In this document: positions 1-7,529 of the stretch, piece by piece | Position numbering within the stretch: the stretch's first letter is position 1 | How the letters are laid out: each line of letters opens with the position of its first letter | DNA from: Parabacteroides sp. | GTDB lineage: Bacteria > Bacteroidota > Bacteroidia > Bacteroidales > Tannerellaceae | Assembly (NCBI GenBank): GCA_022775005.1 | Contig: JALFJR010000043.1 | Span: 1 to 58,371, forward strand | DNA: 58,371 nt | Reading direction: 5' to 3' | Position numbers and translations under genes: made by a program | Notes under the pieces: model-generated | Told to the model about the DNA's origin: nothing | The model's input: the letters and a program-made list of their open reading frames with translations, nothing else | Databases searched by the model: none

Positions 1-62
1 AACTATGTGAATGTAAAGATATACAGAACCACAGCCTTGGCTATGAGATGTATGATCTTTGG

Positions 63-89
63 AGGGATCCTTGCGGGGATCCCTTTTTT
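63..89 (+). terminator. Rho-independent terminator of an upstream gene
   Basis: An 8-bp perfect stem (AGGGATCC at 63-70, GGATCCCT at 77-84) with a 6-nt loop is followed by a run of six T. The gene it ends lies left of the window; a frame ending in TGA at 8-10 is compatible. Two other frames stay open through the hairpin, so the upstream gene end is not certain. Confidence 0.6.
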
Positions 90-100
90 ATGTCCGTTGA

Positions 101-331
101 ATGAGCCGAAATGGATGCACTGTGGTTAATCGAATGCTTACTATTATCAACCGAGAGTATGTTTACAAAGTAAATATTGGCAAGAAACAGCTGATCTTGG
201 CAGACATTCGCAACAATATTTCCATCCCCCTGGCCGCCTCAAAAGTGGCCCTCCGGCAGCTAAAGAATCACCTGGAGTCGCAACTCTCACTCCCCTCCTC
301 CTCCGACGGCACACATCGGCCCCCAAGATAA
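101..331 (+). CDS. Doubtful 76-residue ORF
   Basis: An open frame after the terminator encodes a peptide with a plausible middle part (residues 12-60, mixed hydrophobic and charged, ending in a helix-like stretch) and a low-complexity Ser/Pro tail. No family is recognised and no TAnnTTTG box lies in front of it. It may be a small lineage-specific gene, a fragment, or noncoding DNA; the rest of 90-455 shows nothing except the tandem repeat at 354-446. Confidence 0.15.
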   Translation: MSRNGCTVVNRMLTIINREYVYKVNIGKKQLILADIRNNISIPLAASKVALRQLKNHLESQLSLPSSSDGTHRPPR

Positions 332-353
332 CAAAAAATCGATTGCGATAGCT

Positions 354-446
354 TTTCTACAGGGTGAAAAATCTTCCCGCAAGCCGCGGCAGCCTTTCTA
401 CAGTGTGATATTTCTTCCCGCGAGCCGCGGCAGCCTTTCTACAGCG
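354..446. repeat. 41-bp imperfect tandem repeat, 2.2 copies
   Basis: The segment TTTCTACAG recurs at 354, 395 and 436, exactly 41 bp apart. Each full unit also holds CTTCCCGC and the palindromic core GCCGCGGC. The array lies just past the stop codon of the methyltransferase gene that ends the leftward cassette, so it would be in its 3' untranslated region and may mark the edge of the inserted segment. Confidence 0.75.
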
Positions 447-455
447 TGTATATTA

Positions 456-1961
456 TTAAACAGAAAAAACTTTCAACACTCTCGTCCATTTGTTACTACA
501 GCCAGTTGAATCATAGTCACGGCAAGAAAGGCTTGTTCCATGAGAAAAGTGCCTTTTTAGAAATGAGTTATTACATTGCCAAAATTCACCATGTTTAGTA
601 TTTTCCACATTATGATATATTACAAATGTAGGTTTGTTTCTAAAATGCGCCATAAAAGAATTAAGTCTGGCAGTTTTTATATCGTCAATATACGGACTGA
701 CACAAACAAAATAATTATTACAAGTTATAATACTGTCAACAACTGAAAGAAGATGTTGACTACTGTAATCATCAATGTCAAGTATATTTGAAAACAAATG
801 AATTGTAGGCACGTTATGTTGAACTTTTATATCGGAAGATATTACGTCATCCAGTTTTTTGCATACAGTTTTTAGTTTACCACTTGCAGCAAATTTTCTG
901 CAGTGCAGAGCAGCCCTCTTCAGAACAATTTCTGATGGTTCAACCAACGTTATATAGCGAACGTCTAAAGAGTCGTATTTTTCCAATAAGGTGATGGTCG
1001 CCAATCCCTGTCCACATCCCCAATCCACAATATTCACGGGAGTGTCGAAACTCTGGGGGAAAGTTGATTCAAATGAACTTATAAGTTTTGCATAATGCAT
1101 TTTACCATAACGTTTTATATACTCAAACATTTCCTCTTCTGAGTGTAATTGATCTACACCTCGCCCATTGAGAATGCCGTTAGCTCTATCAACACTAATT
1201 TGACGAATTGATATGAAATTATTTGGTACACGAGAAAGTGCATCGCAATAATCAGTTCCTTCTTCAATTAACAAGTTGTCTTCTGACTCTACTGCAACAT
1301 TTATGATTCTCGTGGTTAATGCATCTATTCTCTCTTCAATTTGTTGATAAACTGATTGAGAATTAGATACATCAAGAAGAGAAATATCTTCTATTTGTTT
1401 GAGCCAATTGTATTCTCCTTTATTATAAAGATCACAAAGTTTTTGTTTTGCTTCCGTTGCATAAACAATGTTAGTGTTATAAACAATGTGACCATAATAA
1501 TTAAGAAATGTCACCAGTGCTTTAGAGGGGTTGTCCTCTTCCTCAACAATTGCATCATTCAATAATTCACATATTTCATCGAACCGACCAACTAATTCTT
1601 CATTTGAAGATGGACGTGGGAACAGGAACTTTAAAGCAGCAGTCATCCTCTTGTTGATAACAATGTTATTCCTTTGAATAATATTCATAATGCGAGGAAT
1701 ACAACCATGCAATGCGAATCTTTCACACAAGTCGAGAAGGATTAGAACAAAAGAACGACTTTCTAAGGTTTGAAAATTATAATGAGAAATGATACCATTC
1801 TTAAGAAGAATCAATCGTTCAATATCATTCTTCTGTTGATATTGCGTTTGATATGGAGCATTGAAGAAATCTTGGATAGTCAAAAAATTTCTTTCAAGAC
1901 TATCCGCAAATGATGCCACATCATTGGATTCCTCTAAAAGTGTTTTAAATATCTCTTCCAT
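456..1961 (-). CDS. Class I SAM-dependent methyltransferase with long helical N-terminus
   Basis: This 501-residue protein carries a Rossmann-type methyltransferase core in its second half: motif I IVDWGCGQG at about 311-319 and the acidic end of strand 2, ITLVEPS, at about 337-343. Residues 1-290 look all-helical and match nothing I recognise; the substrate (DNA, RNA, protein) cannot be told, since no DNA-methylase catalytic motif such as NPPY or DPPY is seen. The layout, helical domain then small core, is a little like Rsm22-type rRNA methyltransferases, but that is only a guess. It is the last gene of a five-gene leftward operon, 2 bp after the preceding stop, and is visibly AT-rich compared with the chromosomal genes to the right. 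Confidence 0.8.
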   Translation of the reverse strand: MEEIFKTLLEESNDVASFADSLERNFLTIQDFFNAPYQTQYQQKNDIERLILLKNGIISHYNFQTLESRSFVLILLDLCERFALHGCIPRIMNIIQRNNIVINKRMTAALKFLFPRPSSNEELVGRFDEICELLNDAIVEEEDNPSKALVTFLNYYGHIVYNTNIVYATEAKQKLCDLYNKGEYNWLKQIEDISLLDVSNSQSVYQQIEERIDALTTRIINVAVESEDNLLIEEGTDYCDALSRVPNNFISIRQISVDRANGILNGRGVDQLHSEEEMFEYIKRYGKMHYAKLISSFESTFPQSFDTPVNIVDWGCGQGLATITLLEKYDSLDVRYITLVEPSEIVLKRAALHCRKFAASGKLKTVCKKLDDVISSDIKVQHNVPTIHLFSNILDIDDYSSQHLLSVVDSIITCNNYFVCVSPYIDDIKTARLNSFMAHFRNKPTFVIYHNVENTKHGEFWQCNNSFLKRHFSHGTSLSCRDYDSTGCSNKWTRVLKVFSV

Positions 1962-1963
1962 AA

Positions 1964-3598
1964 TTAAAACAGCTTACTATCTTGGCGTTTTTCTGCACGA
2001 AGAATGTAAATGATCAAATCTTCCGTTTTGCTCTGCCTATTGACTGTGCAACCATATTTCTTTGCCAAGTCTTTTAGCTCTTTCGATTTCAAGTTGCATA
2101 ATTCAATGATTTTTTTTGCATACTCTTCCTCGTTAAAACACGTGTTCTCCTGATTATTTGTTTGTAAAGAGAAAGTAACTGCGTTTTCCGGAACTACTAT
2201 CTCTTTATCTTTTAAAGATAATTGTTCCTTACACTTGTTTAGCTCTGTTTTTAGACGTAGTACTTCTGTATCGTTCATGTCTTTAATTGCCTGAATAGTT
2301 TCCTCGTATTCAGATGATATCTCCTCTTTCACTAAATATGCAAAAGGTTTAAGAATTGTTTCAATGATTATTGACGAGAAATCATAGCCAAGAAAATTGA
2401 CCTTATCTTTTTGCAGAAAAGATGCCAAACAGTTTTTCCACCATTCTTCGGAAAAAAGGATCGCTTTTTTTTTATCACATACAATAGTATCAAGTATCTG
2501 ATATTCTCCTCTCTTTGCTTTTCTATCCGTCAAAGTCTTTACCCAGGAATTGAACAAATCAAATTTCGCAGATACAATGTTATAGAAAGTGTACCTATAG
2601 ATACTCTCTATTGTATAGTAGTCAAGCAAAGAATTAAGTCGGTATTTTACATCTTCCGTTTTATTATCCTTTCTATATTGGTTATTAAATGATGCGTAAC
2701 CTCTATTATACCCATAATAAAGAGCACAACTTTCTTGATACCCTTGCTTGAGACTCGTAAAATTGTTTAATATTAGTTCATCGATTTTATAGCGACGAGC
2801 TTCTTCACCAACTCCATAATTATATAGAACATAACAAAGATATACACTATTTTCAAGGTTGCTCGGGTCAATGACTTTTGTTACTTTGCCCTTACTGATA
2901 AATTGTTTTTTCTCTAAAGCCTCATTTTCTAATGTTGTATAATCAACGACACGGTCTAGAAACGTGGGATGATTATCAAAAACCTTATGAAACTTAGTGG
3001 CATCATCAGAATTCATCGTCTTCTGACTTGCTATATAAGTGTTGAATTTAGAAAGCAGGTCAATATAGTGAGCAGAATAATTGCATCCATCTTCATGAGC
3101 AGTTCTCATCAACGCAATTGCACCTAGTATCCTATTATATTTATCATAGGAAGTTTTTATACTTTCCACAGATGAAACAATATCTTTTGGAACATGTACA
3201 ATGTTTGCATCGACCTTTTCGAACGTGTTATTCTTATCATCTACCAGGTAACTGGGAATAAACGCTGTCGAAAGCGTAATATTTGAGATTGTTCTATGAG
3301 CTTGAGCACTATTTTCAAAATATATTTTCTTTATTCTTGAAATAGGAATTGCGCTCTCAAACAAATAGAAGCCGCCATTTATGTCGACTAAGCTTTTTTC
3401 TTCTTCAAGAGTCAATATGATTTGGAGACAGCAATCGGATTCTAAACAGCCAAAATTATTGGTGAGTAAGATAAAATTCTCGAATTTATTTTGGATATCC
3501 GGCAATCTGTTTTTATATAGAGATGCAGGCAGGATACAAGCTTGGCCGAAAATTGCAGCCAAGGATGTTGACGATATGGGATAATAATAACTCTTCAT
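1964..3598 (-). CDS. Unknown 544-residue protein with C-terminal SAP-like domain
   Basis: I do not recognise the family of the main body. The N-terminal 120 residues are rich in short strands (starting MKSYYYPISS) and contain a pair of adjacent cysteines; the middle (about 150-440) is helical and rich in Tyr and Lys; about 450-480 is charged and likely coiled coil. The last 50 residues (LKSKELKDLAKKYG and after) look like a SAP or Rho-N type helix-extension-helix, a fold that usually binds nucleic acid. It sits between the helicase-like gene (11-bp gap) and the methyltransferase gene (2-bp gap), so it is likely a partner or target-recognition subunit of both. Its role is inference only. Confidence 0.75.
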   Translation of the reverse strand: MKSYYYPISSTSLAAIFGQACILPASLYKNRLPDIQNKFENFILLTNNFGCLESDCCLQIILTLEEEKSLVDINGGFYLFESAIPISRIKKIYFENSAQAHRTISNITLSTAFIPSYLVDDKNNTFEKVDANIVHVPKDIVSSVESIKTSYDKYNRILGAIALMRTAHEDGCNYSAHYIDLLSKFNTYIASQKTMNSDDATKFHKVFDNHPTFLDRVVDYTTLENEALEKKQFISKGKVTKVIDPSNLENSVYLCYVLYNYGVGEEARRYKIDELILNNFTSLKQGYQESCALYYGYNRGYASFNNQYRKDNKTEDVKYRLNSLLDYYTIESIYRYTFYNIVSAKFDLFNSWVKTLTDRKAKRGEYQILDTIVCDKKKAILFSEEWWKNCLASFLQKDKVNFLGYDFSSIIIETILKPFAYLVKEEISSEYEETIQAIKDMNDTEVLRLKTELNKCKEQLSLKDKEIVVPENAVTFSLQTNNQENTCFNEEEYAKKIIELCNLKSKELKDLAKKYGCTVNRQSKTEDLIIYILRAEKRQDSKLF

Positions 3599-3609
3599 AA
3601 ATATAAAGT

Positions 3610-4632
3610 TTATTCTACAACTTTGTTTAATGAATGGATAGGATAGTTGCTAAATAAATATAAATTTGTTTTTGCCCTTGTCACAGCAACATAGAAATCT
3701 TTCCAATCTAAGACCTCAAATTTATTGCATAAATAATCCATTGAGCCAAAATCTGGAACAAGAACGGTATCAAATTCCAAACCTTTGGCAGACTTGAAGG
3801 TCGTAATGTGAACATTATCAATTGGGGGACAGCCAATAGGAAACTCTTTATCGTCCTCATAATAGAAACTATGCGCTATTTCCATTTCATCAAGAATATC
3901 ATGATATTCTTTAACTGAATCCTTAAACGGAAGAAGGACAGCTATATTATGAGTATCTGTCCGAAAAGTTTTGATTATTTCTTTAATTGCATCGTCTCTT
4001 TTACTTCTGGCATTTTCATTAAAAAAAGGGTTACCATCTGTTACTATCAATGTGGGTTTTTCTCCAGGGTTGTTAGCCAATGCATCAAGAGTATCCTGCG
4101 GTATATAAGCGTCAGGAAAGGCAACTCGAGCAAATGTCATAATGGCCAAAGTGCTTCTGAAATTTCTATCAAGTACATATTCTACATTATTTTCAAATCG
4201 CTTTTTCAATTCTTTTTTAGTTGAAGAATGTTCAGGATAAAGAATCTGAGCATCATCTGCTCCATACGAAATGCTAAATCCAGAAATCTGGTCAAAGTAT
4301 TTGGCGTCAAGGTCCTGTGCCTCATCTATTATAATTTCACTAAAAATCTCTCTTCTCTTAGGACGACCTGCATATGCAGAACGAACGTTCCTGGATGCTT
4401 CGGGATTTCTCAAACGACAACATTCAGACAAATATCTGGCTAAAGTTGTTGTATAAGTTATAAGCAGACTTCTACTACCATTTCCATGGTTCGCAAGATG
4501 ACGATAAAGCGAAACTACACTTTTTCCTGTACCAGGACCACCAGAAAGTGCAATTTGTTCAGTTTCATTAAGCGCTGCTTGTTGTGGCAGTGTCAACTGT
4601 GTTATGGGTGGTAATCTGAAATAGTATGACAT
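3610..4632 (-). CDS. Minimal SF1 (UvrD/Rep-type) helicase-like ATPase
   Basis: At 340 residues this is about half the length of a normal UvrD helicase, yet it keeps the SF1 motif series in order: a Q-motif-like segment LTLPQQAAL (about 13-21), Walker A GGPGTGKS (31-38), Walker B IIDEAQDLD (about 101-109), the arginine motif DRNFRST (about 155), motif V-like TTFKSAKGLEFD (about 277) and motif VI VAVTRAK (about 317). The 1B and 2B insertions that grip DNA appear to be missing, and no nuclease domain is seen. It may therefore act as an ATP-driven switch or translocase for its operon partners rather than as a stand-alone helicase. Gaps to the flanking genes are 11 bp on each side. Confidence 0.85.
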   Translation of the reverse strand: MSYYFRLPPITQLTLPQQAALNETEQIALSGGPGTGKSVVSLYRHLANHGNGSRSLLITYTTTLARYLSECCRLRNPEASRNVRSAYAGRPKRREIFSEIIIDEAQDLDAKYFDQISGFSISYGADDAQILYPEHSSTKKELKKRFENNVEYVLDRNFRSTLAIMTFARVAFPDAYIPQDTLDALANNPGEKPTLIVTDGNPFFNENARSKRDDAIKEIIKTFRTDTHNIAVLLPFKDSVKEYHDILDEMEIAHSFYYEDDKEFPIGCPPIDNVHITTFKSAKGLEFDTVLVPDFGSMDYLCNKFEVLDWKDFYVAVTRAKTNLYLFSNYPIHSLNKVVE

Positions 4633-4643
4633 AACTTTATAAA

Positions 4644-5162
4644 TTATAATTCATTGCCTAGAAAGGACGTATCATTAAGATTACGAGGATAGAAAGACAA
4701 AGATAATTCGTCATATAAACCTAATCGAATTAGTGCATCGATGGCTTGATTTACTCCACTTTTTGCAGCCTGTTCATAGAGTTTAATCGCTCTATTCAAA
4801 TCGCTTTTAATACCTTTGCCCTGTTCAAGAGCAACAGCATAGTTGTATTTCCCAAAAGGATGCCCAGCAGCTGCGGCTTTTTGATAGTAGTGAACCGCTT
4901 TTTCATAATTAACTTCAATCCCATTGCCATAAAAATAGCACACACCTAAGTTATTATATGTCTCAGGGATGGTGGGCATTTCACTTTCAACAATATACTC
5001 CCAGCACTCAATAGCCTCTGCAAACATTTGACTTCTTGCAAAATCTGTTCCAATATTGCTTATCTCTATTACATCGCCATTCAGAGCTGCCTGCATTCTG
5101 TTTTCATCATAGTAAAAACAATTATAATAGTCGGCAAGTATTTCTTCTAAATTCTTTTTCAT
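4644..5162 (-). CDS. Sel1/TPR-repeat protein, 172 residues
   Basis: Two Sel1-type repeats are visible in the middle: one around NNLGVCYFYGNGIEVNYEKA and one around YNYAVALEQGKGIKSDLNRA, each followed by the typical YxxAAxxG helix. There is no signal peptide, so it is likely cytoplasmic, serving as a protein-protein interaction scaffold. It lies 8 bp after the DUF1848 gene and 11 bp before the helicase-like gene, which places it inside the same transcript. Sel1-repeat proteins are common accessory parts of multi-gene systems, but nothing in the sequence names its partner. Confidence 0.8.
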   Translation of the reverse strand: MKKNLEEILADYYNCFYYDENRMQAALNGDVIEISNIGTDFARSQMFAEAIECWEYIVESEMPTIPETYNNLGVCYFYGNGIEVNYEKAVHYYQKAAAAGHPFGKYNYAVALEQGKGIKSDLNRAIKLYEQAAKSGVNQAIDALIRLGLYDELSLSFYPRNLNDTSFLGNEL

Positions 5163-5170
5163 TGTATTTA

Positions 5171-6238
5171 TTATTTCCCAGTTATGGTATCAGCATAGGG
5201 ATTTTCCTTATGTTTCTTCCAATTATTAATAGCCAATTCTTTGGATGCATTAGCATAACAATACTCGCAAAGATGCGGACAGGTGTTATATTCACCAATA
5301 TCTTTGGATGCCATACATTCACAGAATTGCCTTTGTCCGGAATCTTTCTTGTGGGTACTGATAAAGTAATGGTTGTGAGGCAAGGGTATTGCACCCTGTG
5401 GCAACTCCGGCTTCCCAAACAAAGTAGGAGCAGGAGCATCCTCTATCTTTACCTTCATGAATTCCATAAGTTCCTTATCATCCCAGGCAAGCCAGGTTAT
5501 GAGGTCACCGTCTATACAACGGTTATGAAGAATGCCATACTTGGAAATATCTATCTTCTCTCCACATGTAGCCAGTTGGAAATTCCAGCCTCGTTCTCGA
5601 TTCATGGCAGATAGCCTGTCGGCAAACTCTTCCATTTGCTCATTTTCCCATTCGTGGTAAGGAATGCCGCTTACTTCAAGATTATGCTTGACTTTCTTGT
5701 ACATGGCTATATCTGCATAACTGAATACAAGTTTCTCTGTATAATCTTTCAGTTGGTCACCAATGTTCTGAACTTTCCCCAGTAAGTCATCGACCGATAT
5801 GTCATCAGTCAATATCATAGGGTCAAACCTCCAAATTACAGCCCCCTTGCCTAATTGCTCAACAAGCATTTTGAAAGTTTCTATACGATTAGCCAGAGAA
5901 GGTACCTTTTCAAGTTTCTCTTGTTCGTAGTCATTCAAAGTGTATTGAATGTAACATTTAATATTTCGTTCCTTCAGTATGTGTAGATACGGCAACAAAG
6001 GTCGAGGATTTTTTGACCAAAACACAATGAATCGTGTGTTCTTGTACGATACATAGCCTTTTACACCATTAAAAGGATTGGTCCATGCGGAATAACCCAC
6101 CTTCAACCGATTGAAGAACCAATCGGCATAGAAGGCCGGAATATCCGTACTTCTGCTTGCGGAGACAATCATCGGCACCTGCATCGATACCACTTCTCCA
6201 TTTTCTTTCGGTAGATTCTCTTTATTCCATGTTGCCAT
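5171..6238 (-). CDS. DUF1848 family protein with C-terminal Fe-S/radical SAM-like motif
   Basis: The 355-residue protein begins with the family signature MIVSASRSTDIPAFYADWF (about residues 23-41) and continues with WSKNPRPLLPYL and IWRFDPMIL, as in DUF1848. Near the C-terminus are C306, C308, C320, C324 and C327; the last three form CX3CX2C, the spacing of radical SAM enzymes, but at the wrong end of the protein. The Pfam family description makes the same comparison. A 4Fe-4S cluster and SAM chemistry are therefore plausible, substrate unknown. It is the first gene of the leftward cassette; its start at 6238 follows a TAnnTTTG-type box at 6286-6293. Base composition is less AT-rich than the four genes after it. 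Confidence 0.85.
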   Translation of the reverse strand: MATWNKENLPKENGEVVSMQVPMIVSASRSTDIPAFYADWFFNRLKVGYSAWTNPFNGVKGYVSYKNTRFIVFWSKNPRPLLPYLHILKERNIKCYIQYTLNDYEQEKLEKVPSLANRIETFKMLVEQLGKGAVIWRFDPMILTDDISVDDLLGKVQNIGDQLKDYTEKLVFSYADIAMYKKVKHNLEVSGIPYHEWENEQMEEFADRLSAMNRERGWNFQLATCGEKIDISKYGILHNRCIDGDLITWLAWDDKELMEFMKVKIEDAPAPTLFGKPELPQGAIPLPHNHYFISTHKKDSGQRQFCECMASKDIGEYNTCPHLCEYCYANASKELAINNWKKHKENPYADTITGK

Positions 6239-6285
6239 AAATTTGCATGGGACTGTTCTTGATTAGGTTTGTCAAATTCTGATCA

Positions 6286-6340
6286 CAAAAATATAAAAAT
6301 AATTGCAGACTATCGTAAGTACGAAACGACAATCTGCAAT
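6286..6340 (-). promoter_or_regulatory. Promoter -7 box and overlapping palindrome ahead of the cassette
   Basis: Read on the minus strand, TATTTTTG (CAAAAATA at 6286-6293) fits the Bacteroidota -7 consensus and lies 48 bp before the DUF1848 start. A long inverted repeat covers the upstream part: ATTGCAGACTATCGT at 6302-6316 and ACGACAATCTGCAAT at 6326-6340, 13 of 15 positions pairing around a 9-nt loop. Its place over the expected -33 region suggests an operator, but it could instead be an old terminator stem. No clear -33 TTTG is seen. Confidence 0.5.
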
Positions 6341-6398
6341 ATTTGTGTTTTTGTGAAAAAACGCAAGTTTTACATAGCAAAGTGACAAAATGAAAGGA

Positions 6399-6740
6399 TT
6401 ATCTCTTTCGTTTTACACCATTACTGCTGACCATCTTTGGTGTCTGCAACAAACGTCTTTTGCGGTAAGCTTCTTCCTCTTCATCTGGGTTGCGCCTGTC
6501 CCATCTCAAATCGAAAGTCGTACCTCCACCACCTCCAGAAGACGGGATTGGTCTGCCTCCAATAAGAGCATCAGCAATAGCCAAAATCTGAGCTCGTAAG
6601 GATGGTACACTCAACTGATCGAGCAACTGGCGATAGACATAATCCTGCTGATGGCTGCTGTCCATTAGGGATTCGTAGTCACCACGCAATTGATTCAACT
6701 CCCGGTAATCTGCCAGTACGTTCTTCTGCGCAGCCTTCAC
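6399..6740 (-). pseudogene. Fragment resembling the C-terminus of a mobilization protein
   Basis: A 113-residue frame opens at a GTG (6740) that is preceded in frame by TAA six codons upstream, so there is no room for a normal N-terminus. It contains a helical segment, then a Gly-rich linker SSGGGGGTTFDLRWD, an acidic run DEEEEAYRKR and a basic tail. This order recalls the tails of Bacteroidales relaxase/mobilization proteins, but the match is by eye and weak. It is most simply a leftover of an integrated mobile element upstream of the cassette. A small intact gene cannot be excluded. Confidence 0.35.
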
Positions 6741-6781
6741 TTCATATATATAAACATTTTAGAATTCGACCTCCAATTTAG

Positions 6782-6843
6782 TAATTTTGTGACAGTGAGC
6801 ACGTAGGAGGGGACAGGAAACAAGGCTGGCACCTTGTTTTTTT
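6782..6843 (+). ncRNA. Tiny promoter-to-terminator unit (sRNA or attenuator)
   Basis: TAATTTTG at 6782-6789 matches the -7 consensus; about 30 bp later comes a strong terminator, stem AAACAAGG (6818-6825) / CCTTGTTT (6832-6839) with a 6-nt loop and a run of T. The implied transcript is only about 50 nt and lies just ahead of the truncated DUF1810 gene. It could be a leftover leader with attenuation or a free small RNA. The -33 element is not clear. Confidence 0.4.
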
Positions 6844-6889
6844 ATTCTGCCGGTGTAGAATCTCATGGATTTTATCCACATTTGTATCC

Positions 6890-7087
6890 ATGAATACCTA
6901 TAACTTACAACGATTTTTGGATGCACAGGATAGATATGATAGCACCCAAAGCGCATTGGAGGAACTAAGACAGGACCGAAAGCGGAGTCATTGGATTTGG
7001 TTTATCTTGCAGGAAATGTTCGGAGAATTACAGCCCCCTATAAATGAAAAAAGCCATCCATCACGGACAGCCAATCTCAATTGTTAA
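6890..7087 (+). pseudogene. Truncated DUF1810 gene
   Basis: The first 39 residues are a clear DUF1810 N-terminus: YNLQRFLDAQ, a second helix, then GRKRSHW-like RKRSHWIWFI. At about 7007 the family sequence breaks off and runs into LQEMFGEL and then into noncoding repeat DNA. A normal member is about 140-150 residues, so roughly 100 residues are lost. A stretch near 7480-7545 (in frame ending FKQVLQAMSGE and stop) resembles a DUF1810 C-terminus and shares its last codons with this copy, so an internal deletion or recombination between duplicates is likely. Confidence 0.7.
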
Positions 7088-7167
7088 CCTTAAATCTAAT
7101 ACCATGAAAAACACGATGCAAATATAGGGGTTTTATGTTATACAGCATGCTTTTGCGACATAAACCT
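7007..7167. repeat. Direct repeat, copy A
   Basis: Positions 7035-7153 are almost identical to 7558-7677 (one single-base insertion and a few substitutions), with weaker similarity extending left to about 7007 and right to about 7167. The left extension matches the end of the DUF1810 reading frame in both copies. The best conserved part covers exactly a minus-strand promoter-to-terminator unit. Confidence 0.85.
7047..7112 (-). ncRNA. Candidate small RNA, copy A
   Basis: On the minus strand TATATTTG (CAAATATA at 7119-7126) fits the -7 consensus. About 40 bp on comes a terminator: GGCTGTCC and GGATGGC (plus-strand 7053-7071) pair with two G-U wobbles, which work only in minus-strand RNA, followed by TTTTTT. 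The implied RNA is about 65 nt. The same unit is repeated at 7570-7636. No -33 TTTG is seen, so transcription is inferred. Multi-copy sRNA families are known in Bacteroides, but membership cannot be judged here. Confidence 0.45.
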
Positions 7168-7314
7168 TTCATGCTTTAATGTTTTTTATATATTAGGCCA
7201 CAGAAAGTCTTTCTAAACAGCATCTGCTCTATCCATCTTTGTGTAATTTAGTCGCTGCTAATGCAGCGATCATTGTTTAATCTTATTTGAACTCACATTA
7301 ATTCAAAAGATAGT

Positions 7315-7488
7315 ATGTTGGTTTTCGGCTTGCTTTTTATATTTGTATGCGGTGTTGCCTATGTTCATATACTGAATAATAAGTCAGTACAAAGCGGCAA
7401 TCCTTCCAATCCATATTTGGTGGAAGATGATGGAATATATGAAGATGATACGTATAGAAGCCATTTTTCTGAGGAGGAACGCTACTGA
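7315..7488 (+). CDS. Possible 57-residue single-pass membrane peptide
   Basis: An ATG at 7315 opens a 57-residue frame. The first 20 residues (MLVFGLLFIFVCGVAYVHIL) form a convincing transmembrane segment or signal; the rest is acidic and polar (VEDDGIYEDDTYRSHFSEEE). It lies between the two repeat copies. No promoter box of the usual type is obvious, and the family is not recognised. Small acidic one-helix proteins like this occur on mobile elements, but the frame may also be chance. Confidence 0.35.
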   Translation: MLVFGLLFIFVCGVAYVHILNNKSVQSGNPSNPYLVEDDGIYEDDTYRSHFSEEERY

Positions 7489-7529
7489 GCAGATTCGATG
7501 ATACGCAATGCTTTTTCTTTAAGCAGGTC

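Noticed and set aside
5036-5614. 192-residue plus-strand ORF across the Sel1 and DUF1848 genes
   Set aside because: It is antisense to two good genes with family motifs and shows no motif of its own.
456-6238. Classical restriction-modification system
   Set aside because: No DNA-methylase catalytic motif (NPPY/DPPY), no specificity subunit and no recognisable nuclease motif were found in the five proteins.
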